Shown here piece after piece: positions 19,437 to 28,713 of a stretch of 64,000 bases of DNA. Source of the DNA: Sediminibacillus terrae (GTDB taxonomy: Bacteria > Bacillota > Bacilli > Bacillales > Amphibacillaceae). The first letter of the stretch is position 1. Each line of letters starts with the position of its first letter. The DNA is taken from the NCBI RefSeq assembly GCF_009602435.1, contig NZ_VZDQ01000011.1, positions 434,001 through 498,000 on the forward strand, given 5' to 3'. The translations under genes were made by a program, and so were the position numbers. The notes beneath the pieces are model-generated. The model did not search any database and had not been told where the DNA came from. It saw only the letters and a program-made list of their open reading frames with translations.

Positions 19437-21059
19437 TCAGTTTTCTGTTTCATCGGCATCTTCCCGCCTCTTCTTTTTTCGTTTCAACCGCTGCAATATC
19501 TTTTTGGAGTCTAGATTGATTGTTTTCGGCTTATAATGTTCGGAGGCTTTCAAGTCGTCAGTAGAGGCTTTCATAAAAGACCATGCCAGCATGAGCATGA
19601 TAAATAGCAAAGGAAAGCCGCCGACTATGCTGGCCGTCTGTAACGTCGATAACCCTCCGATAAACATCAGCACCAATGGCATCAAACATAAGGTGAATGC
19701 CCAAAACAAGCGATTCCATCGTAAAGGTTCATCTTCTACTTCCGACTGGACAACTGAAGCAAGGATATAGGAGCTAGAATCAAACGTTGTTGCCAAAAAA
19801 ATAATAGCCAATACGGTAAAAACCAGAATGATCAAAGGAGCCCACGGCAGTTGATTGATTATGCTGATAATCGCATATGGTGCCCCTTGGTTATTCAAAA
19901 CACTGACAACATCGAATTGGCCTGTCAACTGCATATACAGCCCGAAATTCCCCATGATACCGAAAAACAATAAACTACCTAGCGAGCCATAGATAATCGT
20001 TCCCAGAACCATTTGACGAATCGTCCGGCCGCGGGAAATTTTTGCAACAAACAAGCCGACAAATGGAGCGTACACAAGCCACCACGCCCAATAGAAAACC
20101 GTCCATCCTTCCGGAAAACCAGTACGTTCGAACGGTCCTAAATTATTGAATGGTTCCGTCCATGTGCTCATATGAAAGAAATTATCCAATATCAAGCCGA
20201 TACTATTGGTCGTCGTCTCCGCAATGAAGGTGGTCGGTCCAAACACAAAAATGAATGCCAGCAAAAAGATGGCCAACCACAGGTTCAAATCACTGAGCAC
20301 TTTGATTCCCTTTCGCAGGCCCGAATAAGCGCTGATAGCGAAAATCATCGTACACAAAATCAAGATTACTGTCTGCATGGTCATATTTGCAGGCAGACCC
20401 GTCAACCGGGAAACACCCTCTGCAATCATCGGAGCACCTAGTGCAAGAGTGGTACCTGCCCCGCCCATCAGCCCGAACATAAATAAAATATCGATCAGTT
20501 TACCGACAGGGCCATCTGTGAGCCGCCCGATCAATGGGCGGCACGCTTCACTTATTTTTAACACCGGTTTCTTCCGGACGTAATAAAAGTAAGCCATCGG
20601 CAACGCTGGCAGAGTGTAAATCGCCCAGGCAATCGGTCCCCAGTGAAAAATACCGTAAGAGCTGGCCCATTGGATCGCTTCTCGTGATCCTGTGTCAATA
20701 CCAAACGGCGGGTCCTGGTAGTAGTAAGCCCATTCAATTGTTCCCCAGTATAAAATACTTGAGCCGATTCCCGCGCAGAACAGCATTGCTGCCCAAGAAA
20801 AAGTATTAAACTCTGGCTTTTCGTCTTTTTCGCCGAGTTTGATATGTCCGTTCACGCTAAACGCCACGTATATCAGAAAGAAGAACAAAACAAAGCCGAC
20901 GAGCAAATAAACAACGCCGAAGTTCTGGGTGACAAAATCATTAGCTGCCAGGACAAATGCTTCACCCTGTTCAGGAAACAAGACTAGCGGGATGGTAACT
21001 GCCAGCAATATTATTAATGCTCCCACGAAAGTCGGCCAATCAATTAAGCGATTTTTCAT
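19437..21059 (-). CDS. BCCT family osmolyte/betaine transporter
   Basis: A 12-helix carrier of the betaine-carnitine-choline family (540 residues). It has the conserved segment WTVFYWAWWLVYAPF and the RGRTIRQMV loop. The helix-1' region reads FCAGIGSSILYWGTIEWAYYYQDPPFG in two adjoining parts, closer to the CaiT/CaiT-like branch than to BetP or OpuD; this affects whether Na+ or antiport drives it. It probably takes up glycine betaine, carnitine or a related solute for osmoprotection. The tail (last 35 residues) is rich in Lys and Arg. Monocistronic with GGAAAGGAAG before ATG. Confidence 0.9.
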   Translation of the reverse strand: MKNRLIDWPTFVGALIILLAVTIPLVLFPEQGEAFVLAANDFVTQNFGVVYLLVGFVLFFFLIYVAFSVNGHIKLGEKDEKPEFNTFSWAAMLFCAGIGSSILYWGTIEWAYYYQDPPFGIDTGSREAIQWASSYGIFHWGPIAWAIYTLPALPMAYFYYVRKKPVLKISEACRPLIGRLTDGPVGKLIDILFMFGLMGGAGTTLALGAPMIAEGVSRLTGLPANMTMQTVILILCTMIFAISAYSGLRKGIKVLSDLNLWLAIFLLAFIFVFGPTTFIAETTTNSIGLILDNFFHMSTWTEPFNNLGPFERTGFPEGWTVFYWAWWLVYAPFVGLFVAKISRGRTIRQMVLGTIIYGSLGSLLFFGIMGNFGLYMQLTGQFDVVSVLNNQGAPYAIISIINQLPWAPLIILVFTVLAIIFLATTFDSSSYILASVVQSEVEDEPLRWNRLFWAFTLCLMPLVLMFIGGLSTLQTASIVGGFPLLFIMLMLAWSFMKASTDDLKASEHYKPKTINLDSKKILQRLKRKKKRREDADETEN

Positions 21060-21230
21060 GTTATCTTCCTTTCCTGAAAATCACGGTAATTTCCATTAGG
21101 AATCTGACACCTTCTGTCTGTTAGTTTTGTTTAAAAACGTATTTTTATCCGGTCCTTGCGTCATTAACCGTTCCATAACAAATAATTACCCTTCCACTGT
21201 TAATTGGCTAGAAACTGCGCACACCCAACG

Positions 21231-21355
21231 CTTCGGCAGCATACTTCGCTTTCCGCGGGCACGGCTTCAGCTAACTTGGTAAAGAAAGAACGCTTTACCA
21301 AGTGGATCTTCAGCTCGTGCTGTTCCCGCAGGAGTCTTCGTATGCTCCCTGCGCT
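21231..21355 (-). repeat. dispersed structured repeat, copy 1
   Basis: Read on the minus strand it runs GACTCCTGCGGGA ... GAGCTGAAGATC ... a hairpin with CTTGGTAAAG/CTTTACCAAG arms ... GCGGAAAGCG. The outer stem is GCATAC (21239-21244) with GTATGC (21340-21345). It closely matches copy 2 at 28271-28396. It lies downstream of no gene 3' end, between the BCCT start and the mtl operon. Confidence 0.85.
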
Positions 21356-21599
21356 AAGGAGCATGCTGATTAGCGGAAGCGTAGACTTTTTCCTGAGAAC
21401 CAACAAAGCCATTTTAAAAACGTTTGTCAGGAAGTAGGTATTCCTTTTCATAAAAGACAGTTGGAGTTCCCGTCTTATCTCCTGTTCTTGGACTTTCCGC
21501 TTGTTTTTCTAGCAATGTCATTTGATGATACGGTCCATGGAGTACGATGAATAAAAAAATGTCTAGTTATACCCGTTTATAAACAGAAAGCTGTTCTTA

Positions 21600-21720
21600 G
21601 CGAAGAAAATACCCGGAGACTCCTGCGGGAGGAAAGGCCTCGGTGAGATCCCGCAGAGCGTCAGCTCGAGGAAGCTCACCAGCCGCCCGCGGAAAGCGCA
21701 GGGTATTTCCGCAGCGTCGA
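21600..21720 (+). repeat. dispersed structured repeat, copy 3
   Basis: The conserved words GACTCCTGCGGGA and CCCGCGGAAAGCG are present, but the central hairpin differs from copies 1 and 2 (CTCGGTGAGATCCCGCAG region). The outer stem is AAATACCC (21607-21614) with GGGTATTT (21701-21708), an 8-bp perfect match. Confidence 0.85.
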
Positions 21721-21809
21721 ACTCCAACTCATCAAAAGTAGGACGTCAGGAAGACGCATTCAAGCTATGTCGTAGTTTATATTTATTACGACCCTACATA
21801 AAAAAATTA

Positions 21810-21848
21810 ACAAAAAACGCCTGAAGGTAATTACCTTCAGGCGTTTTC
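21810..21848 (-). terminator. terminator of the mtl operon
   Basis: A perfect inverted repeat (21817-21844, 14-bp arms) is flanked by T-runs on both strands and lies about 20 bases past the mtlD stop. Confidence 0.93.
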
Positions 21849-21865
21849 ACGCTATCATCTTTCCG

Positions 21866-23017
21866 TTATTGCTTTAGAGAATGGTATTGCTCGATTACTT
21901 CTTTGCTGATTTCACTATCTTCATCCAGGCCGCTCACTTCTTTCAGCACATATGCTGGTCCGTGTTCCTTGAGTATTCCCTGGATTTTTACAGCTTCCTC
22001 ATCTTCAGCGTAGTCAAACAGCAGGGCTGCTGCAATCGCCTTCGCTAAATTCGTGAACGGCAATCCTGCTTTCTGGGCCTCTGTTGCTGGACGAATCAGT
22101 CTGTCCTCTGGTCCCAGCTTACGCATCGGAGCACGTCCGACTCTGGTGACTGCGTCATTCAAATAAGGATTTTTAAAGCGCTCGATAATTTTCTGGATAT
22201 AAGCAAGATGCTCTTCTTCGTCTAAGCCATATTGCTTCACAAGGTAAGCACCGGTTTCTTTCAACGTTTCCTTTACTTGCTTAGCAACCGTCTCATCCGC
22301 CAACGTTTTATCGATTGTACTCTTTCCGGCTAGATAGCCAAAATACGCAATCACCGCATGGCCTGTATTTACTGTGAATAACTTCCGCTCAATAAAAGGG
22401 GCAAGCTCTTCGACCACTGTCATGCCTTCAATTGGCGGGATGGTTTGCGTGGTTTCGACAACCCATTCAAAATAAGGCTCTACCAGGACGTCAAGCGATT
22501 CCGGATCTTCCTGGATAGGAACGATTCTGTCCACTGCCGAGTTGAAGAAATACACCCGGTCTTCCAGTCTTTCCTTGGTGTCCTCATCCAGGTTGTTCAG
22601 AATATGTCTTTTCAAAATATCTGTTGCAGAAATTTGGTTTTCACAAGCAATCACATATAGTGCTTCATCTGTTTCATAGACACGCTCCGATAACCCACGG
22701 GCAATCAATGGGGCGATCCGCGGCAGAATGTTCGGCCCGATTGCCGTGGTCAAGTAAACAGCGCTCTTGATTGCATCTATCACTTCATCTTCCTGCTTCA
22801 TATTATTCAAGCCGGATACATTTTCAATCGTAGTCGTTTGTTCCTGCTCTGTAGCCAATTTTACCTGATAGCTTTTTTGTTCATTCAGTTTATCAATAAT
22901 TTGATCTGCGATATCGACGAAGGTTACATGGTAACCTGATTCGGCAAATAAACCGCCGATAAAACCACGGCCGATATTTCCTGCACCAAAGTGCACCGTT
23001 TGTTTCAACGTCATCAT
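21866..23017 (-). CDS. mtlD: mannitol-1-phosphate 5-dehydrogenase
   Basis: Oxidises mannitol 1-phosphate to fructose 6-phosphate with NAD+ in the cytoplasm. 383 residues. The Rossmann motif HFGAGNIGRGFIG is at the N terminus. The later NTGHAVIAYFGY segment is a family signature, and the substrate Lys/His region lies around residues 210-225. The start overlaps the mtlR stop by four bases (ATGA); the next ATG one codon on is equally placed relative to AAAGGA. It is the last gene of mtlA-mtlR-mtlD. Confidence 0.96.
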   Translation of the reverse strand: MMTLKQTVHFGAGNIGRGFIGGLFAESGYHVTFVDIADQIIDKLNEQKSYQVKLATEQEQTTTIENVSGLNNMKQEDEVIDAIKSAVYLTTAIGPNILPRIAPLIARGLSERVYETDEALYVIACENQISATDILKRHILNNLDEDTKERLEDRVYFFNSAVDRIVPIQEDPESLDVLVEPYFEWVVETTQTIPPIEGMTVVEELAPFIERKLFTVNTGHAVIAYFGYLAGKSTIDKTLADETVAKQVKETLKETGAYLVKQYGLDEEEHLAYIQKIIERFKNPYLNDAVTRVGRAPMRKLGPEDRLIRPATEAQKAGLPFTNLAKAIAAALLFDYAEDEEAVKIQGILKEHGPAYVLKEVSGLDEDSEISKEVIEQYHSLKQ

Positions 23018-25110
23018 TCCTTTATCAAGTTATTTTGAAGGTAATCTAAAAACAAATCCTCCAATTTTTTGCGAATCATTGCTTCGTTAGAGGATGAAAA
23101 AATCATCATTGCGACGTCGTTTTCAATGATACTCGTGCTGATCAGGCTAAGTACTTCCTGCTCGCGCGGGCTCATACTATCGGGTGCCAGCATTAACAAT
23201 AGATTTTTCATTTGCACTTCCTGTCCATCCATTCCTTTAATGGTACAAGGCTGTTCTAAATGGGATACTTGAAAAATCAATTCATGGATATGGTCATCCC
23301 GGCAATGATACAAGCCCATGTTCGTCCCAGGGATTCCTAAGCCGCCTCTATTTTCACGTTCTTCCAGCTCTTCCACGATCTTTTGCGAATCATCCAGCAG
23401 GTTGTCGGCCTCAGCTTGTTCGACCATTCTCCCCAGTACTGCCCGATGATCAGCCGTTTGCTGTTGGCGGTAAACCCGAAGATTAGCCAAGATTCCTTCA
23501 ATGCTGGAATGGACCTCCTTGATTTCCTTCAGCAAATCCTGAATTGCCGGTTGTTCTGTTTGATTTACAGAGCCACTTTCATCCGCTGGTCGTAGGTAGT
23601 GTTTTTTGCTTGTCATTTTTTCCAGGTTTCGTTGCAAAAAATCGTGTATCGCTTCCGTGTCTTCTTCGCTGAGCAGGGGACTGACCAGAATGTAATCAAA
23701 CTCTGTGAAAGGCAGCCGGACGGTTGAAATGACGATATCGAACGATTCCACATCCGCATGTTGAAAGTCATTGATCGACAAAATCTCTACTTTTTGGATT
23801 TCCGGAATTTCCTGTTGAATGCGGCTGGCCAGCATTTTCGACGCCCCGATCCCTGTCGGACAGACAACCACCGCCTCGATAGATGCTTTCTCCTCATTCA
23901 TCAGCAAAGCCGAACCGAAATGCAGCACGATGAAAGCAACCTCTTCATCAGGAAACCGGACATCTTGAAATTGTTCTTCCAGACTGTTTTTCACCGCCAT
24001 GAACAATACTGGATATTTCCGTTTTATATCTTCAGTCAAAGGATTGAATAACTCCATTCCCTGTTGCAAGCGGAACAAAGAAGGCTCCATATGCGCGAGC
24101 AGCCCTTGAAATAACGAGAAGTCATCAGACAAATGGACGTGGAGTTGTTTGGAAACATCCGCGATGACATTTTTGATCAGCCTGCCCAGCATGATGCTGT
24201 CATATTCAATGGCATCGGCAGCCTGCAGTTTGGATCCCTTTAAAATAACCGAGAGAAATCGCACATCTCTTTCCGTGAGAGGCAACACATACTTTTGTGT
24301 CAACTCTTCACAAATTTGCTTCATTCCCCGGTATTCCATAGAGGATTTGTCCACATATTGATCCCTTTCCTCGATTGGATACTGATTTTCCGCTCTCTGC
24401 ATGGTGATGCATATATGGATAACCAAACCGATGTAATCACTGTCGGCCAGTCTGGTTTGTCCCTTATTGATCGTCCTGCTGACCAAAGTGTCTACTTCCA
24501 ATAAATATTGCGGTGAAAAGTAACCCAACACGGGCCCCTCAACTTGGTTCCCTTTTTGCAGCAAGTACAACTGCTCGATCAGTTCTTCATGGAAGTGGAC
24601 GGAAAAATAGCCTGCCAAAGCTTTCCTTTTGTCAGACTCCTGCGCATACAATTCTACCCCTACGCCACGTTTCCTCGAAAGCCTCACCCGGAATTTCTCC
24701 AACCAGGCTGCCAAGTCATCCAGATAAGCACTCAAAGTAGCCGTGCTTACTCCAAGCTGTTTTGCCAGCACCTGCGTCTTAAAAGACGGCCCATCCTGCA
24801 GCAAGGTGATCAGCAGATAAAGTTTTCGCTCCTCCGGCGTTTCGTCTGTCGGATTCAGACTGGAAAGGTGCTGCATCAGACGGTAAATATGCTCATTTTT
24901 CCCATCGATGACGAGCCCATCACTCGACGTTCTGGTCAATTCCAACTGAAATTGCTGCAATAGTTTATCTATTGATTTCAAATCCCGCTGAATCGTCCTG
25001 ACGCTTACATTGAGAAATGCAGCCAGAGATTGTGCGGTATGCTTTCCTGATGTTCTGACAATCAAATCGATGATGGATTTTTCTCGTGATGTAATAAACA
25101 TATTACCCAC
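23014..25110 (-). CDS. mtlR: mannitol operon transcriptional activator, PRD/PTS-controlled
   Basis: A BglG/MtlR-type DNA-binding activator of 698 residues. The order is: N-terminal HTH (about 8-60, VSVRTIQRDLKSID), two PTS-regulation domains (about 190-410), a GatB-like EIIB domain with its Cys in VVCPTGIGASKM (about residue 420), and a C-terminal EIIA-Mtl-like domain (about 545-690) with a candidate phospho-His in GLYHCRDDHIHE. In B. subtilis these sites let HPr, EIIA and EIIB tune MtlR according to mannitol supply. It lies between mtlA and mtlD, coupled to the latter. Confidence 0.94.
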   Translation of the reverse strand: MGNMFITSREKSIIDLIVRTSGKHTAQSLAAFLNVSVRTIQRDLKSIDKLLQQFQLELTRTSSDGLVIDGKNEHIYRLMQHLSSLNPTDETPEERKLYLLITLLQDGPSFKTQVLAKQLGVSTATLSAYLDDLAAWLEKFRVRLSRKRGVGVELYAQESDKRKALAGYFSVHFHEELIEQLYLLQKGNQVEGPVLGYFSPQYLLEVDTLVSRTINKGQTRLADSDYIGLVIHICITMQRAENQYPIEERDQYVDKSSMEYRGMKQICEELTQKYVLPLTERDVRFLSVILKGSKLQAADAIEYDSIMLGRLIKNVIADVSKQLHVHLSDDFSLFQGLLAHMEPSLFRLQQGMELFNPLTEDIKRKYPVLFMAVKNSLEEQFQDVRFPDEEVAFIVLHFGSALLMNEEKASIEAVVVCPTGIGASKMLASRIQQEIPEIQKVEILSINDFQHADVESFDIVISTVRLPFTEFDYILVSPLLSEEDTEAIHDFLQRNLEKMTSKKHYLRPADESGSVNQTEQPAIQDLLKEIKEVHSSIEGILANLRVYRQQQTADHRAVLGRMVEQAEADNLLDDSQKIVEELEERENRGGLGIPGTNMGLYHCRDDHIHELIFQVSHLEQPCTIKGMDGQEVQMKNLLLMLAPDSMSPREQEVLSLISTSIIENDVAMMIFSSSNEAMIRKKLEDLFLDYLQNNLIKE

Positions 25111-25224
25111 TCATTTCTACTTTAAAATGTTCTTCTAAGTACTTTGTCCATCTGTTCAGAAAAACAAGAAAATACTTACGAATCTCTTTTAGTCCATCAT
25201 TCCAACTTTTCACTGAAATGAGAA

Positions 25225-25255
25225 CAGAAAGGCAGGAATACCCCGCCTTTCTTCT
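25225..25255 (-). terminator. hairpin between mtlA and mtlR
   Basis: GAAAGGC (25227-25233) pairs with GCCTTTC (25245-25251). Only a short T-rich tail follows on the minus strand, so it probably limits read-through or protects the mtlA message rather than ending transcription fully. Confidence 0.5.
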
Positions 25256-25266
25256 CTAAGCTGCGT

Positions 25267-27201
25267 TTATTTACTGTTGATGATATCTTTCAGTTCTTTT
25301 GCTGTTTTCGCCTGGACCATCTGTTCAATGTTTTCCATTTCAGAACAAATGACGGCAATTCCTGAAAGGATTTCTAAGTGGGTACCGTCTTTTCCTGCGA
25401 TACCGAAAATCAGTTTGGTTTCTTCTCCATCAAAGTCAACGCCATTCGGTACTTGTACGACCGTGAAACCAGACTTGAGCACCGCTTTTTTTGCATCTTC
25501 CGTGCCATGTGGAATCGCTACATTGTTCCCCATATATGTGGATGTTATGTTGTCGCGTTCGATCATGGCATCGACATAGCTTTCTTCCACATAGCCTGCT
25601 TTCACCAGAGCCTCACCAGCGAAGCGGATTGCGTCTTCCTTGGAATCAAACTCCTGCCCGATAAAAATATTCTCTTCGAGAAGCAGATCATCGTCTTCTG
25701 CTTGCCCAGAATCTTGCTCTGTCGCTTCTTCCTGTGCCTCGTCCGTCAGTTCCGCCAATTCTTCTGATACCCCACTCTCGAGACTATCAATCAGCTTGTC
25801 GTACTCGGGACTGGATAGGAAGTTATCGACCGAAATATGGTAAGCGTTCGGAAGCTTGCTTTTCGCCCGCGGTGTCAATTCTTCCTGTGTAATGACTATT
25901 TGCGCGTCACTCGGCAGGTTGCTGATGGACGTATTCGTCACGGTAACGTCAAGATCAGCTTCCTTCACCTTTTTGCGGAGCAAAGAAGCTCCCATAGCAC
26001 TTGAGCCCATGCCGGCATCACAAGCAAAGACGATTTTGTCTACTTCTTCCGGCATTACACCCTGCTCTGCAGTGTTTTCTCCACCACGAGAAGATACAGA
26101 GCCGGCTACAGAACTTTTCTTTCCTTTCATTTCTTCCATTTTCTTAGTTGCTTCATCAATATCTTCTTCTGATTGTTTACCGGATTTAAGAACAATTGCC
26201 GAAATGACAAATGAAACGACCGCTGCAACAATCACTCCTGCATAGTTGGCGACATAAGCCATTGTCTGTGGAGGAGTAACAGCTGTAATTGCAATTATAC
26301 TTCCCGGCGAAGAAGGAGCTACAAGGCCTCCGCCCAACAGTACCAATGTAAAGACACCACTCATACCGCCTAGAATGACAGCAATGAACAACATCGGTTT
26401 CATCAATACATACGGGAAATAAATCTCATGGATACCGCCCAAGAAGTGGATGATTCCTGCACCTGGAGCGGATTGTTTTGCAGAACCTTTACCGAATAGA
26501 GAGAAGGCAAGCAAAACACCAAGACCCGGTCCGGGATTCGCTTCCAATAGGAACAATACAGACTTCCCGGCATTCTGTACCTGCTCCAGCCCAATCGGAG
26601 AAAGCACTCCGTGGTTGATTGCATTATTCAGGAACAGGATTTTTGCCGGTTCGATCAGGATACTGGTCAATGGCAATAAACCTGCGCCCACTAACCAATC
26701 GACGCCCACGACCAACACTTGCGTGAAGCCATCTACAGCCGGACCAATGGCAAGGAAAGACAGGATTGCAAGCAGTCCACCAAGAATACCTGCAGAAAAG
26801 TTATTGACCAACATTTCGAATCCTGTTCTAATTTTCCCTTCGATTAATTGGTCGAACTTTTTGATCACATATCCACCAAGCGGTCCCATGATCATTGCGC
26901 CGAGGAACATTGGTGTATCGGGAGCTCCGACAATCACACCGATGGTCGCAATCGCACCGACCACCCCTCCACGTTGATCATGAACCAGTTTACCGCCGGT
27001 ATAACCGATTAACAGCGGCAATAAGTACTTAACCATCGGATCGACCAACTTGGCAAGTTCTTCATTCGGAATGATTCCATCCGGAATAAACAAAGCCGTG
27101 ATCAATCCCCAGGCAATAAAAGCGCCAATGTTTGGCAATACCATGGAACTAAGGAAATTACCAAACTTCTGTATTGCAACCTTTACAGATGATTGAGCCA
27201 T
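25267..27201 (-). CDS. mtlA: mannitol PTS permease, fused EIICBA
   Basis: Imports mannitol and phosphorylates it to mannitol 1-phosphate. 644 residues. The IIC membrane domain spans about residues 1-340 ([20 protein letters not shown] and [17 protein letters not shown] are signatures). The IIB domain follows with its Cys in [12 protein letters not shown], and the IIA domain with its His in [14 protein letters not shown]. subtilis splits IIA off as MtlF; here all three are fused as in E. coli. The IIB-IIA linker is unusually acidic. ATG start with GGAAG upstream. Confidence 0.96.
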   Translation of the reverse strand: MAQSSVKVAIQKFGNFLSSMVLPNIGAFIAWGLITALFIPDGIIPNEELAKLVDPMVKYLLPLLIGYTGGKLVHDQRGGVVGAIATIGVIVGAPDTPMFLGAMIMGPLGGYVIKKFDQLIEGKIRTGFEMLVNNFSAGILGGLLAILSFLAIGPAVDGFTQVLVVGVDWLVGAGLLPLTSILIEPAKILFLNNAINHGVLSPIGLEQVQNAGKSVLFLLEANPGPGLGVLLAFSLFGKGSAKQSAPGAGIIHFLGGIHEIYFPYVLMKPMLFIAVILGGMSGVFTLVLLGGGLVAPSSPGSIIAITAVTPPQTMAYVANYAGVIVAAVVSFVISAIVLKSGKQSEEDIDEATKKMEEMKGKKSSVAGSVSSRGGENTAEQGVMPEEVDKIVFACDAGMGSSAMGASLLRKKVKEADLDVTVTNTSISNLPSDAQIVITQEELTPRAKSKLPNAYHISVDNFLSSPEYDKLIDSLESGVSEELAELTDEAQEEATEQDSGQAEDDDLLLEENIFIGQEFDSKEDAIRFAGEALVKAGYVEESYVDAMIERDNITSTYMGNNVAIPHGTEDAKKAVLKSGFTVVQVPNGVDFDGEETKLIFGIAGKDGTHLEILSGIAVICSEMENIEQMVQAKTAKELKDIINSK

Positions 27202-27245
27202 ACTATACTTCCTTTCAATAAAATTAGATAATATCAGACGTTATC

Positions 27246-27274
27246 ATCATAAGCCACATGTAAGCGCCATTCAA
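27246..27274 (-). promoter_or_regulatory. sigma-A promoter of mtlA
   Basis: On the minus strand TTGAAT (27269-27274) and TATGAT (27246-27251) are 17 bases apart. A cre-like sequence, TGTAAGCGCCATTCA (27259-27273), overlaps the -35 and spacer but has one base too many for the CcpA consensus. Confidence 0.6.
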
Positions 27275-27282
27275 GAAACACT

Positions 27283-27323
27283 AACATTACCTTTGTCGCA
27301 GTCCATAAGACAAAGGTAATGTT
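27283..27323 (-). promoter_or_regulatory. inverted repeat upstream of mtlA, candidate MtlR operator
   Basis: AACATTACCTTTGTC (27283-27297) is repeated exactly inverted at 27309-27323 with an 11-base gap. It lies directly upstream of the mtlA -35, where an activator would bind. The inner TTTGTC/GACAAA arms resemble the half-sites reported for MtlR. Confidence 0.6.
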
Positions 27324-27504
27324 TCTCCTATGCATAATGACCTATGGCATTATTGTGCACTTGTCCACCAAGTTCATTCGCTTATTAATCGGCGACTCTT
27401 TAGGCCGTTCAGTCTCCTTCTCTCTTTATCTAAGGCTTATTCGTTTAATTCATTCTGAATTGGGAAGATATATATATATAATTACTTAATGGAGGGATAT
27501 TATA
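27324..27504. other. rest of the mtlA-copper protein intergenic region
   Basis: This holds a further imperfect dyad (CATAATG/CATTATTG at about 27332-27355) and the promoter of the Cys-rich protein gene. No gene is seen. Confidence 0.4.
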
Positions 27505-27831
27505 ATGGCACACGAAAAATACCAAGAGCTCCTCGACACCTTGCACGACTGTATGGTACAGTGCAACCATTGTTACGATGCTTGCCTGAAAGAAGACGAC
27601 GTAAAAATGATGGCCCCATGCATTCGCCTTGATCGGGAATGTGCAGATATTTGCGGTTACCTCGCTCAAGCAATTACGAGAGGCACGCCATATGTAGAAG
27701 AATTGGCTTCCGTATGCGCAAAAATTTGTGAGGACTGTGGAAATGAATGCAAAAAACATGAACAAGAACATTGCCAGAAATGTGCGGATATCTGTATGAA
27801 GTGTGCAGATGCTTGCCGTAAGGTTGTTTAA
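27505..27831 (+). CDS. Cys-rich four-helix bundle copper-binding protein (DUF326/Csp-like)
   Basis: A small cytosolic protein of 108 residues with 16 Cys, spaced mostly as CxxxC and CxxC along the helices (CMVQCNHCYDAC, CAKICEDCGNEC, CQKCADICMKCADAC). This is the pattern of DUF326 proteins and bacterial copper storage proteins, which hold many Cu(I) ions inside a four-helix bundle. No export signal is seen. It stands alone behind GGAGG with a very strong terminator. Copper storage or detoxification is the likely role, inferred from the family. Confidence 0.88.
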   Translation: MAHEKYQELLDTLHDCMVQCNHCYDACLKEDDVKMMAPCIRLDRECADICGYLAQAITRGTPYVEELASVCAKICEDCGNECKKHEQEHCQKCADICMKCADACRKVV

Positions 27832-27883
27832 TTTACTGGGATACTCTCAAAAATGGCCGGACAAAAGCATGGCCACCAAAGCG

Positions 27884-27936
27884 ACAACCGAACGAATTTT
27901 AACTATCGATCAAATTCGTTCGGTTGTTAATTTTTG
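27884..27936 (+). terminator. terminator of the Cys-rich protein gene
   Basis: A perfect 16-bp stem (27884-27899 with 27912-27927) is followed by TAATTTTTG. Confidence 0.9.
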
Positions 27937-28270
27937 TGTCCCTTATTTAGACTTCTTACTATCCTGTTGTTTGATGCTTGCTTCGTATGCTACGACAAGC
28001 TACTACGCTATGTTTTCGGGGTCTAATTTTTACATGATCAAAACAAAATAAATAGAACTCTACTCTTCTATTGCGTGTGAGTATTTCCAAACAATGACGA
28101 AGACGAACATCAGCACGGAAGGTTTTTTATTTAGAAATTGGAACGTGCGAACCTGCACCAAAAAAATTAAAAAGAAGTACTCGTCTTCCCATTCTTTCCA
28201 TTCAGTTTAGCTTTCTTTCTACAACGATATGAGAAAAAACGCATCGCTCGTTTGCGAATAATTCCACAGG

Positions 28271-28396
28271 CACGGAGGCAAGGTACGCAGACTCCTGCGG
28301 GATGAGCGCGAGCTGAAGATCAACTTGGTAAAGTGCTTTTCTTTACCAAGTTAGCTGAAGAGGTGCCCGCTGAAAGCGAGGTACCCTGCCGAAGTG
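28271..28396 (+). repeat. dispersed structured repeat, copy 2
   Basis: The words GACTCCTGCGGGA (the first G is shifted here), GAGCTGAAGATC and GAAAGCG occur in the same order as in copy 1. The central hairpin AACTTGGTAAAG/CTTTACCAAGTT spans 28322-28352. The outer stem is GGCA-A-GGTAC (28277-28286) with GTACC-C-TGCC (28381-28390), nine pairs around one mismatch. Confidence 0.85.
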
Positions 28397-28671
28397 TAAT
28401 CTTGCTCTTTTTAAAGGGCAGGTTAGATCGGTTTCCTTTTTCTAACCCACGAAAACATGGGCACTGCTTGTTTTTCTCTGGCGTAGAACCGGCAAGGCAT
28501 TCCGAAGCTGATTACAAAACCAGCAATCCAAATACACTCCTATGTCCACCCGCTTTCATCAGGGAGTGAACTACCAACCTATAAGCTTTTTCCGCACAAT
28601 TAATTATAACTTATCTGCAACCGCTTCTATTACAGCCCCCCCAAAATCAAAAGAAACATTCCAACATATAC

Positions 28672-28706
28672 AAAGAGCACCGTCAGTTTTAATCGACGAT
28701 GCTCTT
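28672..28706 (-). terminator. terminator of the MMPL gene
   Basis: A 12-base stem with one wobble pair (28673-28684 with 28695-28706) lies just beyond the MMPL stop on the minus strand; the T-run is short. Confidence 0.65.
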
Positions 28707-28713
28707 CCTATAT

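Larger units (their letters stand above)
21060..21865. other. long intergenic region holding two dispersed repeats
   Basis: These 806 bases hold the BCCT promoter region, two copies of the dispersed structured repeat and the mtlD terminator. Short open frames inside the repeats are not credible genes. Confidence 0.6.
27832..28713. other. long intergenic region
   Basis: These 880 bases hold two terminators and dispersed repeat copy 2. The rest (about 27940-28250 and 28400-28660) shows no gene I can support. Confidence 0.5.

Noticed and set aside
21204-21451. Short open frames in the repeat region
   Set aside because: They arise from the structured repeat itself and similar pieces appear in copy 2; no start signals.
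27259-27273. cre site at the mtlA promoter
   Set aside because: TGTAAGCGCCATTCA is one base longer than the CcpA consensus, so it is noted within the promoter entry and not listed as a site.
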